NCBI GenBank assembly: GCA_031267335.1
Contig: JAIRZH010000010.1
Location: 1 to 30,622 of the forward strand
Source: Oscillospiraceae bacterium
GTDB lineage: Bacteria > Bacillota > Clostridia > Oscillospirales > Acutalibacteraceae
Direction of reading: 5' to 3'
Length of the DNA: 30,622 bases
Made by a program: the position numbers and the translations under genes. Each line of letters starts with the position of its first letter. The first letter of the stretch is position 1. Positions 22,161-30,569 of this stretch are shown here, piece after piece. Under the pieces are notes generated by a model. It worked only from the letters and a program-made list of their open reading frames with translations, had not been told where the DNA came from and did no database searches.

Positions 22161-22208
22161 AAAGTTTAATTATTTTTTTGAGATTTTTTAGAAAAAGAGG
22201 TGATTTTA

Positions 22209-24638
22209 ATGTCAGACATCGGAATCAAGCTTGCTTTAGATGGAGAAAAAGAATTCAAGCGTTCTCTGACTGAGATAAATTCTGCATTTAAAGTTTTATC
22301 AAGCGAAATGGCCGTAGTTTCGAGTGAGTTTGATAAGAATGACAAATCTGTTCAAGCTGCAGCGGCAAGAAACGGTGTCTTAAATAAGGAAATCGATGCA
22401 CAAAAAGATAAGATTTCTATGCTAAAAGACGCTTTGAATAACGCTTCTGAGTCGTTTGGCGAGAGTGATAAAAGAACGCAAGCATGGGCGACAAAACTCA
22501 ATTATGCTCAGGCCGATCTAAACAAAATGGAGCAAGAACTTGATGAAAATAACGCAGTTTTAGAGTTGAACGGAGAAAACTTAAACGAAAATTCTCAAAA
22601 TCTCGATGAATTCGGCAAATCTGCTGACGATGCTGGCCAAAAGGCTCTGAGTTTAGGTGACATTATCAAGGCAAACCTTATAACCGAAGCAATTATTTCA
22701 GGTCTAAAAGCCCTTGGCAGTGCAATTTCTGCGATTCCCGGATATTTTTCTGAATCAATAAAAGCAGCGGCAAGTTACGGCGATAATATTTTAACAATGT
22801 CGCAGCAAACCGGTATTTCAACCCAGAAACTTCAAGAACTCTCGGCAATTTCAGAGCTCGTTGATGTTGATTTAGATACGATGACAAAATCTATGGCGAA
22901 AAATATCAAGTCCATGAGCTCCGCCCAAAGCGGCAGCGGAGCAGTTTCCGAGGCTTATAAAAAGTTAGGAGTTGCCATAACTGATTCAAATGGCAATTTG
23001 AAAGACAGCGAAGAAGTTTACTGGGCTTCGATTGACGCACTTAGCAAAATTTCTAACGAAACCGAACGAGATGCTTTGGCGATGCAGCTTTTCGGCAAGT
23101 CAGCGCAAGAACTTAATCCTTTGATCGCGCAAGGTTCGGCAGGGATTGCAGAGATGACACAATATGCTTACCAAATTGGTGCTGTGCTTTCAGAAGACGT
23201 TTTAACATCCCTTGGCGCAATGGACGACCAATTTCAGATTTTTGGCAAAACTATGGAAAGCACCAAAAATCTGGTTGGAGCGACATTTGCACCGACTGTA
23301 ACTGCGCTTGTTTCTGGTGCAAATCAAATCACCGGCAGTTTTAACGGAATCATTGCCGCCGTCTTAAATGGTGGAGATATACAAACCGCCATTGATTTCT
23401 TTGTAAGCCAGATTCAAAGCGTGATTCCGAGAATTTTAGAAATAATTCCGCAGTTTTTAGAAGTTGCCTCAAACCTTATAAATGCTCTTGTTCAAGGGGT
23501 TTCAGAAGCTGCACCGTTACTGCTAAACGCCGTAGTTTTACTGCTCCCGCAAATCGTGGAAACTTTAATGGGTGGTATAAATCAGCTTATCCCGGTTGCA
23601 ATGCAAATAATTATGGTGCTCGTACAAGGAATAATCTCGGCTTTGCCGCAATTGGTTGAAGGTGCGGTTCAGATGATCGGCGCGCTTGTTAAAGGAATTT
23701 CGCAAGCTTTGCCAACACTTATTCCTGCGGTCGTAACTGTTGTAATGACCATAGTTCAGGCCTTAATTGACAACATAGATTTGCTTCTAGAGGCAGGAAT
23801 CGAGTTTTTGACAGCACTTATTGATGCTATTCCACCGACAATTACTGCACTTTTGGAGAATTTGCCAAAAATAATTTCAACAATAATTCAGGCTGTGATT
23901 AACGCAATTCCGCTACTTTTAGACGGTGCAATCAAGTTATTTATGGCGATTGTTGAGGCAATCCCAAAAATTGTAGTGTCTTTAATTGAAAATTTGCCAA
24001 AAATCATTACTTCGATAATCACAACTCTCACAAAACCTGAAAATATCTCGCTTTTATTGCGGTCTGCAGTAAAACTTTTTATGGCTTTGATTTCTGCAAT
24101 TCCAACAATTGTCGTAGAGCTTGCTAAAAGCCTACCTCAAATAATCACTGCGATTGTGAAAGGAATCGGTACGGGATTCACGGCAATTGTTGATGCAGGT
24201 AAAAATCTCATTAAAGGCTTGTGGCAAGGGATTTCTGATATGACAAATTGGATTAAAGATAAAATCAAGGGTTTTGGCGAAAGTGTGGTAAATGGTCTTA
24301 AAAATTTCTTTGGAATTCATTCGCCATCATCACTTTTTCGTGACAAAATTGGTAAAAATTTAGCTTTAGGTCTTGGCGAAGGATTTTCTGAGGAGATGTC
24401 AAAAATTTCAAATGATATGAAGAACGCTGTTCCAACTGATTTTGATGTCAGTTTGAATCCAAATTTAAGTCAGGCTGATTATTCTTCCTCGGTAAATTAT
24501 GAATCACAAGCTTTGGCCACATCAGATCTGATGATTTCGGCGTTTCAGAAGGCCTTGTCGGGAATGGCATTCAAAGTTGATAGCGATAAAATTGGTGAAT
24601 TAGTAATTTCAAAAGTCGAAAGAGTGGTGTATGCATGA
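22209..24638 (+). CDS. Tape measure protein
   Basis: An 809-aa protein that sets tail length and is injected or released during infection. Residues about 1-155 are long coiled coil rich in Glu, Lys, Asn and Ser. Around 155-190 and again from about 365 to 660 there are hydrophobic, membrane-active helices. The latter region contains decayed repeats of roughly 35 residues built on ALLENLPKIIST and AIPKIVVSLIENLPKI. The end has FFGIHSPSSLFRDKIGKNLALGLGEGF, a typical tape measure C-terminal motif. At about 1.5 angstroms per residue the protein predicts a fairly short tail. AGAGGTGA precedes the ATG at 22209; the GTG at 22200 lies in that site. The end overlaps the next ATG. Confidence 0.95.
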   Translation: MSDIGIKLALDGEKEFKRSLTEINSAFKVLSSEMAVVSSEFDKNDKSVQAAAARNGVLNKEIDAQKDKISMLKDALNNASESFGESDKRTQAWATKLNYAQADLNKMEQELDENNAVLELNGENLNENSQNLDEFGKSADDAGQKALSLGDIIKANLITEAIISGLKALGSAISAIPGYFSESIKAAASYGDNILTMSQQTGISTQKLQELSAISELVDVDLDTMTKSMAKNIKSMSSAQSGSGAVSEAYKKLGVAITDSNGNLKDSEEVYWASIDALSKISNETERDALAMQLFGKSAQELNPLIAQGSAGIAEMTQYAYQIGAVLSEDVLTSLGAMDDQFQIFGKTMESTKNLVGATFAPTVTALVSGANQITGSFNGIIAAVLNGGDIQTAIDFFVSQIQSVIPRILEIIPQFLEVASNLINALVQGVSEAAPLLLNAVVLLLPQIVETLMGGINQLIPVAMQIIMVLVQGIISALPQLVEGAVQMIGALVKGISQALPTLIPAVVTVVMTIVQALIDNIDLLLEAGIEFLTALIDAIPPTITALLENLPKIISTIIQAVINAIPLLLDGAIKLFMAIVEAIPKIVVSLIENLPKIITSIITTLTKPENISLLLRSAVKLFMALISAIPTIVVELAKSLPQIITAIVKGIGTGFTAIVDAGKNLIKGLWQGISDMTNWIKDKIKGFGESVVNGLKNFFGIHSPSSLFRDKIGKNLALGLGEGFSEEMSKISNDMKNAVPTDFDVSLNPNLSQADYSSSVNYESQALATSDLMISAFQKALSGMAFKVDSDKIGELVISKVERVVYA

Positions 24639-25354
24639 ACAATTTTTTAATTTGGAATGGTATAAATTCAAATACTATTCAGGGATTACGGATTTGTGAG
24701 CTACCGCCGATTACAAAACCGACAATTAGAACATCGATTATTGAAATTGACGGAAAAGATGGCGATTTTGTTGAGTTGCAAGGCTATGAATCTTATGAAA
24801 AGTCAGTTAAAATCGGGCTTTTCAGAAATTGTGATATTAATCAAATTGCAAAATATTTTACAGGTTCAGGGCAAATAACTTTCTCAAACGAACCTGATAA
24901 ATACTACAACACTCAAATTTCAGAGCAGATTGACTTTGAAAGACTTGTGCTTTTTAAAACTGCAAACGTAAAATTTCATGTGCAGCCATTTAAATATCTC
25001 GTTGATGAAAAGCCCATAAGTCTGGAAATAACCTCGGAAACGGAACTAAATGTAACAAATGTCGGTTTGGAAAATTCCAAGCCGATTTTTAATTTGTGGG
25101 GTTCGGGGATTATTGAAATTTCAATCAACACAATAGGTACTTTTCAACTTAATTTCAGTGCTAATTCGGACATTCCGGACAAGTATTTAACAATTAACAG
25201 CGAAATTGAAGAATGTTACAAAGATACACTGAAAACTCTTAAAAACAGAAGCATGGCAGGAGAGTTTCCGATATTACTTCCAGGAGAAAATATAGTTTCT
25301 TGGACTGGAAATTTAACAAGAATTGAGATTTATCCAAGAAGCATGTGGCTTTGA
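24635..25354 (+). CDS. Distal tail protein (Dit)
   Basis: A 239-aa protein forming the hexameric hub at the tail tip. It begins MNNFLIWNGINSNTIQGLRI and continues PPITKPTIRTSIIEIDGKDG, with FKYLVDEKPISLEI in the middle and FPILLPGENIVSWTGNLTRIEIYPRSMWL at the end, all familiar from SPP1/TP901-1-type Dit proteins. It overlaps the tape measure stop by 4 bases. It is normally followed immediately by the tail endopeptidase gene, but here a hairpin and a BRO gene intervene. Confidence 0.92.
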   Translation: MNNFLIWNGINSNTIQGLRICELPPITKPTIRTSIIEIDGKDGDFVELQGYESYEKSVKIGLFRNCDINQIAKYFTGSGQITFSNEPDKYYNTQISEQIDFERLVLFKTANVKFHVQPFKYLVDEKPISLEITSETELNVTNVGLENSKPIFNLWGSGIIEISINTIGTFQLNFSANSDIPDKYLTINSEIEECYKDTLKTLKNRSMAGEFPILLPGENIVSWTGNLTRIEIYPRSMWL

Positions 25355-25404
25355 AAACAATCAAGAATTTGAAAATCAAATTACTGAAATAAGAATTTTT
25401 AGCA

Positions 25405-25434
25405 ACCGACATTTTAAAGTGTCGGTATTTTAAT
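25405..25434 (+). terminator. Hairpin terminator after the distal tail gene
   Basis: ACCGACA (25405-25411) pairs with TGTCGGT (25420-25426), and the stem can extend by A-T and G-U pairs across TTTTAAAG. A T-rich tail (ATTTTAATT) follows. It lies exactly at the junction where the BRO gene was inserted and may be part of the insert. Confidence 0.6.
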
Positions 25435-25453
25435 TCATATGGAGATTTTTATT

Positions 25454-26221
25454 GTGGAAAATAAATTAGAAATTTTTAATAGTGATCAATTTGGACAAAT
25501 TAGAACAATTTTAATAAATGATGAACCCTATTTTTGCCTAGCGGATATTTGCAAAGCATTGAGCTTAGAACAGGTAAGCAGAGTAAAAGACAGGCTGAAA
25601 AAGGTTGGGGTTACTACAAATAAGGTCATCGATTCACTTGGTAGAAACCAAGATGCCACCTTTATTAATGAGCAAAATCTCTATAAATGTATCTTCCAAA
25701 GCAGAACGTCAAAAGCCGAAAATTTCCAGGATTGGATTTCCAGTGAAGTTTTGCCACAGATTCGCAAAACCGGAATGTATTCGAAAGTTCCCAAAACTTA
25801 TGCACAAGCTTTGCGAATGTATGCCAATGAAGTAGAACAAAAAGAACTAATGCAAAATCAGCGTGACGAAGCAATCAGAACAAAAGCGTGGATCGGCAGC
25901 AAAAGAGAAGCAACTGCTATGGCATTGGCGTCTTCTAAATCGCGAGAATGTAAAAAATTAAAAACTGAAACAGAAATTCTCAAAGAAGAATTAGACCAAT
26001 CCAAACAGCGCGCTACTATTAAATTTGTTGAGAAAAAGTTAGCAAAACTCAGAAAAAATTTTGATTGGAAGGCACTTAAAAAATATTGCCTGGATAATAA
26101 TTTAAAAATCAAAAAAATTTTTGATTCAAATTTTGTAAGTGTTAATTCATATCCCGCCAAAGCTTGGTGGAAAGTGTACGGAGTGGATCTTGAAGAATTA
26201 AATGGAGATCAAGGAGATTAA
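25454..26221 (+). CDS. BRO-family antirepressor-like protein
   Basis: A 255-aa protein. The BRO-N domain covers about 1-105: LEIFNSDQFGQIRTILINDEPYF, then CLADICKALSL, GRNQDATFINEQNLYKCIF and AENFQDWISSEVLPQIRKTGMY. A linker with TKAWIGSKREATAMALASS precedes a Lys-rich coil, and the end (FDWKALKKYCLDNN, KIFDSNFVSVNSYPAKAWWKVYGVDLEEL) is the C-terminal module common in phage antirepressors. Such proteins bind DNA or repressors. I choose the GTG at 25454 because GGAG (25441-25444) sits 9 bases upstream; the ATG at 25439 is also in frame. It is in an unusual place, between the distal tail and tail endopeptidase genes, so it is probably an inserted accessory gene. Confidence 0.88.
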   Translation: MENKLEIFNSDQFGQIRTILINDEPYFCLADICKALSLEQVSRVKDRLKKVGVTTNKVIDSLGRNQDATFINEQNLYKCIFQSRTSKAENFQDWISSEVLPQIRKTGMYSKVPKTYAQALRMYANEVEQKELMQNQRDEAIRTKAWIGSKREATAMALASSKSRECKKLKTETEILKEELDQSKQRATIKFVEKKLAKLRKNFDWKALKKYCLDNNLKIKKIFDSNFVSVNSYPAKAWWKVYGVDLEELNGDQGD

Positions 26222-26222
26222 A

Positions 26223-26345
26223 ATGATTAGTGTTTTTCCACCAACAGAAACTGCCTTTGCGCCACTTTCACTTCGTGAAAATGGTGACCCTATTCGGGCC
26301 GACGACTCGCTTCGCTTCGTCGCCAACAAAGGAGAGTTCAAATGA
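26223..26345 (+). pseudogene. Truncated duplicate of the tail endopeptidase gene start
   Basis: Forty codons starting MISVFPPTETAF, which matches MISVFPSTEVAF at the start of the intact gene at 26342. After codon 12 the similarity stops, and a hairpin-rich, GC-richer segment (26253-26330) follows with TTTCAC-TTC-GTGAAA and CGACGA...TCGTCG inverted repeats. Its stop overlaps the intact gene's ATG (ATGA). It is probably left over from the event that brought in the BRO gene; it may still be translated. Confidence 0.7.
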
Positions 26346-28018
26346 TTAGTGTATTTCCTTCAACAGAAGTTGCTTTTACAGACAACGGACTTAAAATCCT
26401 AAAACCTTTAAAAACCTTAATCCGTAAAGAAGACAGCGGCAACTACTACATCGATCTTCAAGATACACTAAATGATTCGTCAGGAAATGAAAATCTTAAC
26501 TATTACATTTCCGGAAACATTTTAAGAGTCACAACACCATGGGGCGAGCAGCGTTTTCGAATCAAAAATGTTTCAATCGAAAACAAAAGAATTTATGCCA
26601 GAGGATGGCATATTTTTTATGATGCTGAAAACTATATCATTGAAGATTCTTATGTTTTTGAAAAGAACTGCAATTATGCGCTTGACCATTTGAACTCAGC
26701 AACTGATGTTGCTTCTCCGTTTACAACTATCTCGGATGTAACTGGAGAATTTTCTTACAGATGTGTCAGAAAATCTCTTGCGCAAGCAATTAACGATGTT
26801 TTAGAGCGTTGGGGCGGTCATCTTGAACGCGATAACATGCAAATTGCTATCAGGCAAAACATTGGTCAAGACAGACAAATTGTAATCTCTTACGGTAAAA
26901 ATATTCAAAACATTAAAGCCGAAGAAAACTGGAACGATGTAGTCACAAAACTAATGCCAGTTGGAAAAGACGGCTTAAAACTACCAGAAGTCTGGCTTTC
27001 TCTCGATGAGTCTCTATATGAAATTCCGTATACAAAAGTAATTCATTTTGAACAAAATGAATTAAATCAAGAAGATTTTATTGATGAAAATGGCAATTCT
27101 GACGAAACAGCTTACAATTCAGCACTCGAAAATGATTTAAGAGCAAAAGGAAACGCATATCTAAATCAGAATTCAGCTCCTAAAGTAAATTACACACTAA
27201 ATGCTTATATTGAAGGAATCGTTGACATAGGCGATGTCATCTGGGTAAAGCATCCAAAATGTAAAATAGATCTTCTTACAAATGTAATAGCACTCGAATT
27301 TGATGTAATCTCACAAAAGGTTAAAAAAGTTGAGTTTGGAAACTTCAAAAGAGGTTTAAAAGATTTAGTCGGAAACATAACTGCAAAGATCGAGGAAACT
27401 GTTGAAAAAAGCGCTGGAGATACCACTGCTAAATTTCAAAAAGAACTTGTTGAAGCAACAAACAGCATTAAGTCAGTGCTTGGAAACTCTTACGTCATTA
27501 ACGGAGGAGATAAAATTTTAGTTCTTGATAAACTCCCAAAAGAAGAAGCGCAAAACGTGATGATGATAAACTCAGGTGGTATCGGCTTCTCAAATACCGG
27601 GATAAACGGAACATTTACAAGCGCTTGGCTTATCGGAGGGACTCTAGATATGCAAAATATAAACGTCATAAATCTTGTTGCCGATATGATAAAAGGCGGA
27701 ACTCTAAAACTTGGAAGCAACTTAAATGAAAGCGGGATCATCGAGCTTTATGATGAAGGAAATACACTGATTATTCAGCTCGACGACAATGGCATCACCA
27801 TCTTTTGTAGTGACGGACGTACAATTAAACTTAATGCCGATATCGGATTTTGTGGCTATGACACCGACGGAACTTCAATGTATTGGTCAAATGGCGATGA
27901 ATTTCATATGAAGAAATGTGTTATAGACAATCAACTTGAAATCGGAGGTAAATTAAGATTTATGCCACTTTCATCCGGAACTGCAAATGACGGAGTTGCA
28001 GTTGTTGCCATTACTTAA
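26342..28018 (+). CDS. Prophage tail endopeptidase / tail-associated protein (Tal)
   Basis: A 558-aa tail-tip protein. The N-terminal 380 residues fit the prophage endopeptidase tail family: MISVFPSTEVAFTDNGL, then LRVTTPWGEQRFRIKNVS, YDAENYIIED, CVRKSLAQAINDVLERWGGHLERDN and the INPVVTKLMPVGKDG-like NDVVTKLMPVGKDGLKLPE. A long helix follows (ITAKIEETVEKSAGDTTAKFQKELVEA, about 350-380), then a beta-rich end with repeated Gly/Asn turns that may carry the next tail-tip piece. No peptidoglycan hydrolase domain is visible, so any lytic activity is uncertain. It starts at ATG after AAAGGAG and has a partial duplicate of its start just upstream. Confidence 0.88.
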   Translation: MISVFPSTEVAFTDNGLKILKPLKTLIRKEDSGNYYIDLQDTLNDSSGNENLNYYISGNILRVTTPWGEQRFRIKNVSIENKRIYARGWHIFYDAENYIIEDSYVFEKNCNYALDHLNSATDVASPFTTISDVTGEFSYRCVRKSLAQAINDVLERWGGHLERDNMQIAIRQNIGQDRQIVISYGKNIQNIKAEENWNDVVTKLMPVGKDGLKLPEVWLSLDESLYEIPYTKVIHFEQNELNQEDFIDENGNSDETAYNSALENDLRAKGNAYLNQNSAPKVNYTLNAYIEGIVDIGDVIWVKHPKCKIDLLTNVIALEFDVISQKVKKVEFGNFKRGLKDLVGNITAKIEETVEKSAGDTTAKFQKELVEATNSIKSVLGNSYVINGGDKILVLDKLPKEEAQNVMMINSGGIGFSNTGINGTFTSAWLIGGTLDMQNINVINLVADMIKGGTLKLGSNLNESGIIELYDEGNTLIIQLDDNGITIFCSDGRTIKLNADIGFCGYDTDGTSMYWSNGDEFHMKKCVIDNQLEIGGKLRFMPLSSGTANDGVAVVAIT

Positions 28019-28084
28019 TTTGTAAGCAATTAATTTATAAATATTTTAAAAAACAAAAGACAAATCAAAAAATAAATTTAATTA

Positions 28085-28110
28085 ACCTCATCATTTGTGA
28101 GGTATTTTTT
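28085..28110 (+). terminator. Rho-independent terminator before the tail fibre gene
   Basis: ACCTCA (28085-28090) pairs with TGAGGT (28098-28103) across a 7-base loop and is followed by ATTTTTT. The form is typical of a terminator between the tail endopeptidase and fibre genes. Confidence 0.7.
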
Positions 28111-28127
28111 ATGTAGAGGGATAAAAA

Positions 28128-29981
28128 ATGGCAGATTCAGCTGAGATGTCAACATCGAATCAATATGTAAAGTATCATATAAGCGTTTATCAAAACTCCC
28201 AAAATGTCAGTAATAATACTTCATATGTTACTGTTGACGTCTTCTTTTATAGAAATAACAGTGGCTATCAAACCTACGGAACTGGAAATGTCTACTGCAG
28301 AATCAATGGTACTCAGTATTCATCAAGCGTTTCAAGCAGTCAGAAAATCACAAATTCAGGAATTTTACTCTTTCAGTGGCAAGGCAATATTTCCCATAAC
28401 TCTGACGGCACCAAAACACTTACGACAAGTGCGTGGATAAATATAGATACGCCTTTAACAAGTAGCGAACAGAGCTTTTCTTACACGCTTTCAACAATTC
28501 CAAGGGCTGCGACTTTTTCAGATGCTACAAATTTTAACGATACTGATAATCCAAAGATTTATTTCAGAAATCCGGGTGGCTTTAAATTATGTCTGAAAAT
28601 GGAAGCAGGCGGAAATGACCACTTGATTGTTAGAGACAATATTTATCCTTCAAGCCCTTATACATTCAGTTTGACGACAGCCGAAAGAAACTCTCTTCTT
28701 CAATTGGCGCCTAATTCCAATACTTTAAGCGTAAGATTTACTGTAGGAACATATCTAAGCTCCGGTGCTGGTGATTGGTCTTATGGCGATCGTACAATGA
28801 CAATTGTCAGCGCAAACCCAAGTTTTAGTTCATCTCAGCTTTCATATTATGATAATAATTCAACTGTAACAAACATCACACAAAATAATCAATTAATTGT
28901 ACAAAATCAGTCGACTCTTTATGTTAATTTCAGTTCGGCAACAGCTCAAAAATATGCATCAATATCAAGCTATCAGTTAACTTTTAATGGTTCAACCTAT
29001 TCCTATTCAAGTTCGGGAACAAAAAGTCTTGGCACGATAAATTCAAGCAGTAACCTGACTTTATCGGTGAAAGCCATTGATTCACGAGGCAATTCAACAA
29101 CAATTTCAAAAACTGTAACTTGTATTGCTTGGCAACCACCGCAAGCGACTTATCAAATTGCAAGAGTTAATAATTTTGAAAGTACAACAAATATTTTAGT
29201 TAGCACGACTATTTCAAGCGTTAATTCAAAGAACAGTTTGCAACTCTTGCAGTACAGAACAAAACCGTCGACAAGTTCTATGTGGAGCGACTGGATCGAC
29301 TGGATCGACATCCAAAACAACATAAAAACACAAGCAGATTTTGATAACACAAAAGCTTTTAATTTTCAAATTCAAGTCCAAGATAAATTTTCAACTTCAA
29401 CTTATTCTTTCAATTTAAACGCAGGCCAGCCCATTATTTTTTTTGATACAAACAAGATAAGCGTCGGCGTGAATACTTTTCCCAGCAACAGTAATTCTTT
29501 TGAAACTACAAGTTTATATGTTAATGGCAAATCAATACTAGATTTAACTTATCCTGTGGGCTCCATTTATCTGTCGGTGAGCTCGACTTCTCCGGCGACT
29601 CTTTTTGGAGGAACTTGGACTCAGCTTTATAATAGATTTCTAATCGGAGCTGGGTCTTCGTATTCCGTAAATTCTACCGGAGGATCGACATCGGCATCGC
29701 TTTCTACTTCAAATATGCCGAGCCACAGCCACAGCTTCAACGCCACTTCGTCGAGTACCGGAAGCCACACTCACGGTCTTGCAAGAGCTCCATCGGGAAG
29801 TGGTTACAAAGAGAGTTACGGTTATACAACAACTGCCACAAGAGAGCAGACCACTTATTCGGATTCTTCCGGAAGTCATTCTCATAGCGTAAGTGGGACG
29901 ACAGGCTCAAGTGGAAGTGGTTCTTCGTTTAGTGTAATTCCATCTTATTTGGCAGTTTATATGTGGAAAAGAACGGCTTAG
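28128..29981 (+). CDS. Tail fibre / receptor-binding protein with DUF859-like body
   Basis: A 617-aa Ser/Thr/Asn-rich, mostly beta protein. The first 440 residues look like phage DUF859 proteins: YHISVYQNSQNVSNNTSYV near the start, GYQTYGTGNVYCRINGTQYS, then strand repeats with RVTI and KTVTCIAWQPPQATYQI-type blocks. From about 475 it switches to a T4 gp12-like C-terminus: LTYPVGSIYLS, LFGGTWTQLYNRFLIGAGSSY, SHSHSF, GSHTHG, GSHSHSVSG and finally VIPSYLAVYMWKRTA. The HxH pairs bind iron in gp12-type trimers and probably help folding or receptor contact. It sits at the end of the tail genes, as expected for a host-binding protein. It starts at ATG after AGAGGG. Confidence 0.88.
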   Translation: MADSAEMSTSNQYVKYHISVYQNSQNVSNNTSYVTVDVFFYRNNSGYQTYGTGNVYCRINGTQYSSSVSSSQKITNSGILLFQWQGNISHNSDGTKTLTTSAWINIDTPLTSSEQSFSYTLSTIPRAATFSDATNFNDTDNPKIYFRNPGGFKLCLKMEAGGNDHLIVRDNIYPSSPYTFSLTTAERNSLLQLAPNSNTLSVRFTVGTYLSSGAGDWSYGDRTMTIVSANPSFSSSQLSYYDNNSTVTNITQNNQLIVQNQSTLYVNFSSATAQKYASISSYQLTFNGSTYSYSSSGTKSLGTINSSSNLTLSVKAIDSRGNSTTISKTVTCIAWQPPQATYQIARVNNFESTTNILVSTTISSVNSKNSLQLLQYRTKPSTSSMWSDWIDWIDIQNNIKTQADFDNTKAFNFQIQVQDKFSTSTYSFNLNAGQPIIFFDTNKISVGVNTFPSNSNSFETTSLYVNGKSILDLTYPVGSIYLSVSSTSPATLFGGTWTQLYNRFLIGAGSSYSVNSTGGSTSASLSTSNMPSHSHSFNATSSSTGSHTHGLARAPSGSGYKESYGYTTTATREQTTYSDSSGSHSHSVSGTTGSSGSGSSFSVIPSYLAVYMWKRTA

Positions 29982-30004
29982 ATTTTATTGCAAATTACAC
30001 CCAA

Positions 30005-30037
30005 AACCACTTAAAAGTGGTTATTTTTATATTTTTG
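30005..30037 (+). terminator. Rho-independent terminator after the tail fibre gene
   Basis: AACCACTT (30005-30012) pairs perfectly with AAGTGGTT (30015-30022), followed by ATTTTTATATTTTT. This closes the tail operon. A GGAGG site follows for the short leader frame. Confidence 0.8.
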
Positions 30038-30048
30038 GAGGAACCAAA

Positions 30049-30084
30049 ATGAGTGAAAAACTTAATCTTAATCAATTGAGGTGA
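30049..30084 (+). CDS. 11-aa leader frame before the HTH/zinc-finger gene
   Basis: ATG with TTGGAGGAACCAAA upstream encodes MSEKLNLNQLR and stops at TGA (30082-30084). The ribosome site of the next gene (AGGTGA) is formed by its final codon and stop. It is either a coupling leader peptide or the residue of a deleted gene. The excellent ribosome site suggests that it is translated. Confidence 0.5.
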   Translation: MSEKLNLNQLR

Positions 30085-30089
30085 TTTTA

Positions 30090-30485
30090 TTGAATACGGC
30101 GCAAAGATTTAAAATTCAGAGAATGCGAGAAGATGGTGAAAGTTATACTAAAATCGCAAGAGTCACGGGAGTTTTAGCAAACACAATCAAGTCGTTTTGC
30201 AGAAGAAATAACTTTCAAGTTTTGAAAGTAAAAGACGATAAATCTCAAAATCTTTGTAAAAACTGCGGCAAAGAACTGACTTTGTATAAAAAAACTAAAC
30301 CAAAGAAATTTTGCTGTAAAACTTGTAAAAACAGGTGGTGGAATCAAAACAGAAAATGTTTGGCAAAATCTGAAAATACATTAATTTGCAGAAATTGCAA
30401 CAAAAAATTTACAGATTATCAAAATAACAAAAGAATTTATTGCAGTCATCAATGTTATATTAATTTTCGTTACAAAAGCCCATAA
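30090..30485 (+). CDS. Helix-turn-helix protein with two zinc fingers
   Basis: A 131-aa DNA-binding protein. Residues 1-40 are a helix-turn-helix like those in resolvase tails and sigma region 4: RFKIQRMREDGESYTKIARV then TGVLANTIKSFCRRNN. Two zinc-ribbon-like fingers follow, with cysteines C56, C59, C75/76 and C79, and then C100, C103, C118 and C122. The protein is rich in Lys. I place the start at the TTG at 30090, 6 bases after AGGTGA; an upstream GTG (30081) would start inside the ribosome site. I recall similar proteins in Bacillota phages and integrative elements as uncharacterised genes. It is probably a regulator. A perfect terminator lies just downstream. Confidence 0.82.
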   Translation: MNTAQRFKIQRMREDGESYTKIARVTGVLANTIKSFCRRNNFQVLKVKDDKSQNLCKNCGKELTLYKKTKPKKFCCKTCKNRWWNQNRKCLAKSENTLICRNCNKKFTDYQNNKRIYCSHQCYINFRYKSP

Positions 30486-30507
30486 ATACTTGATTTTATT
30501 ATTACTT

Positions 30508-30531
30508 GGAGCCGTAAAACGGCTCCTTTTT
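30508..30531 (+). terminator. Strong Rho-independent terminator
   Basis: GGAGCCG (30508-30514), loop TAAAA, CGGCTCC (30520-30526) and TTTTT (30527-30531). The stem is perfect and GC-rich, the clearest terminator in the window. Confidence 0.9.
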
Positions 30532-30569
30532 CATGCTTAATTTTAAATTTAATTTTGGAGGAATATTTT

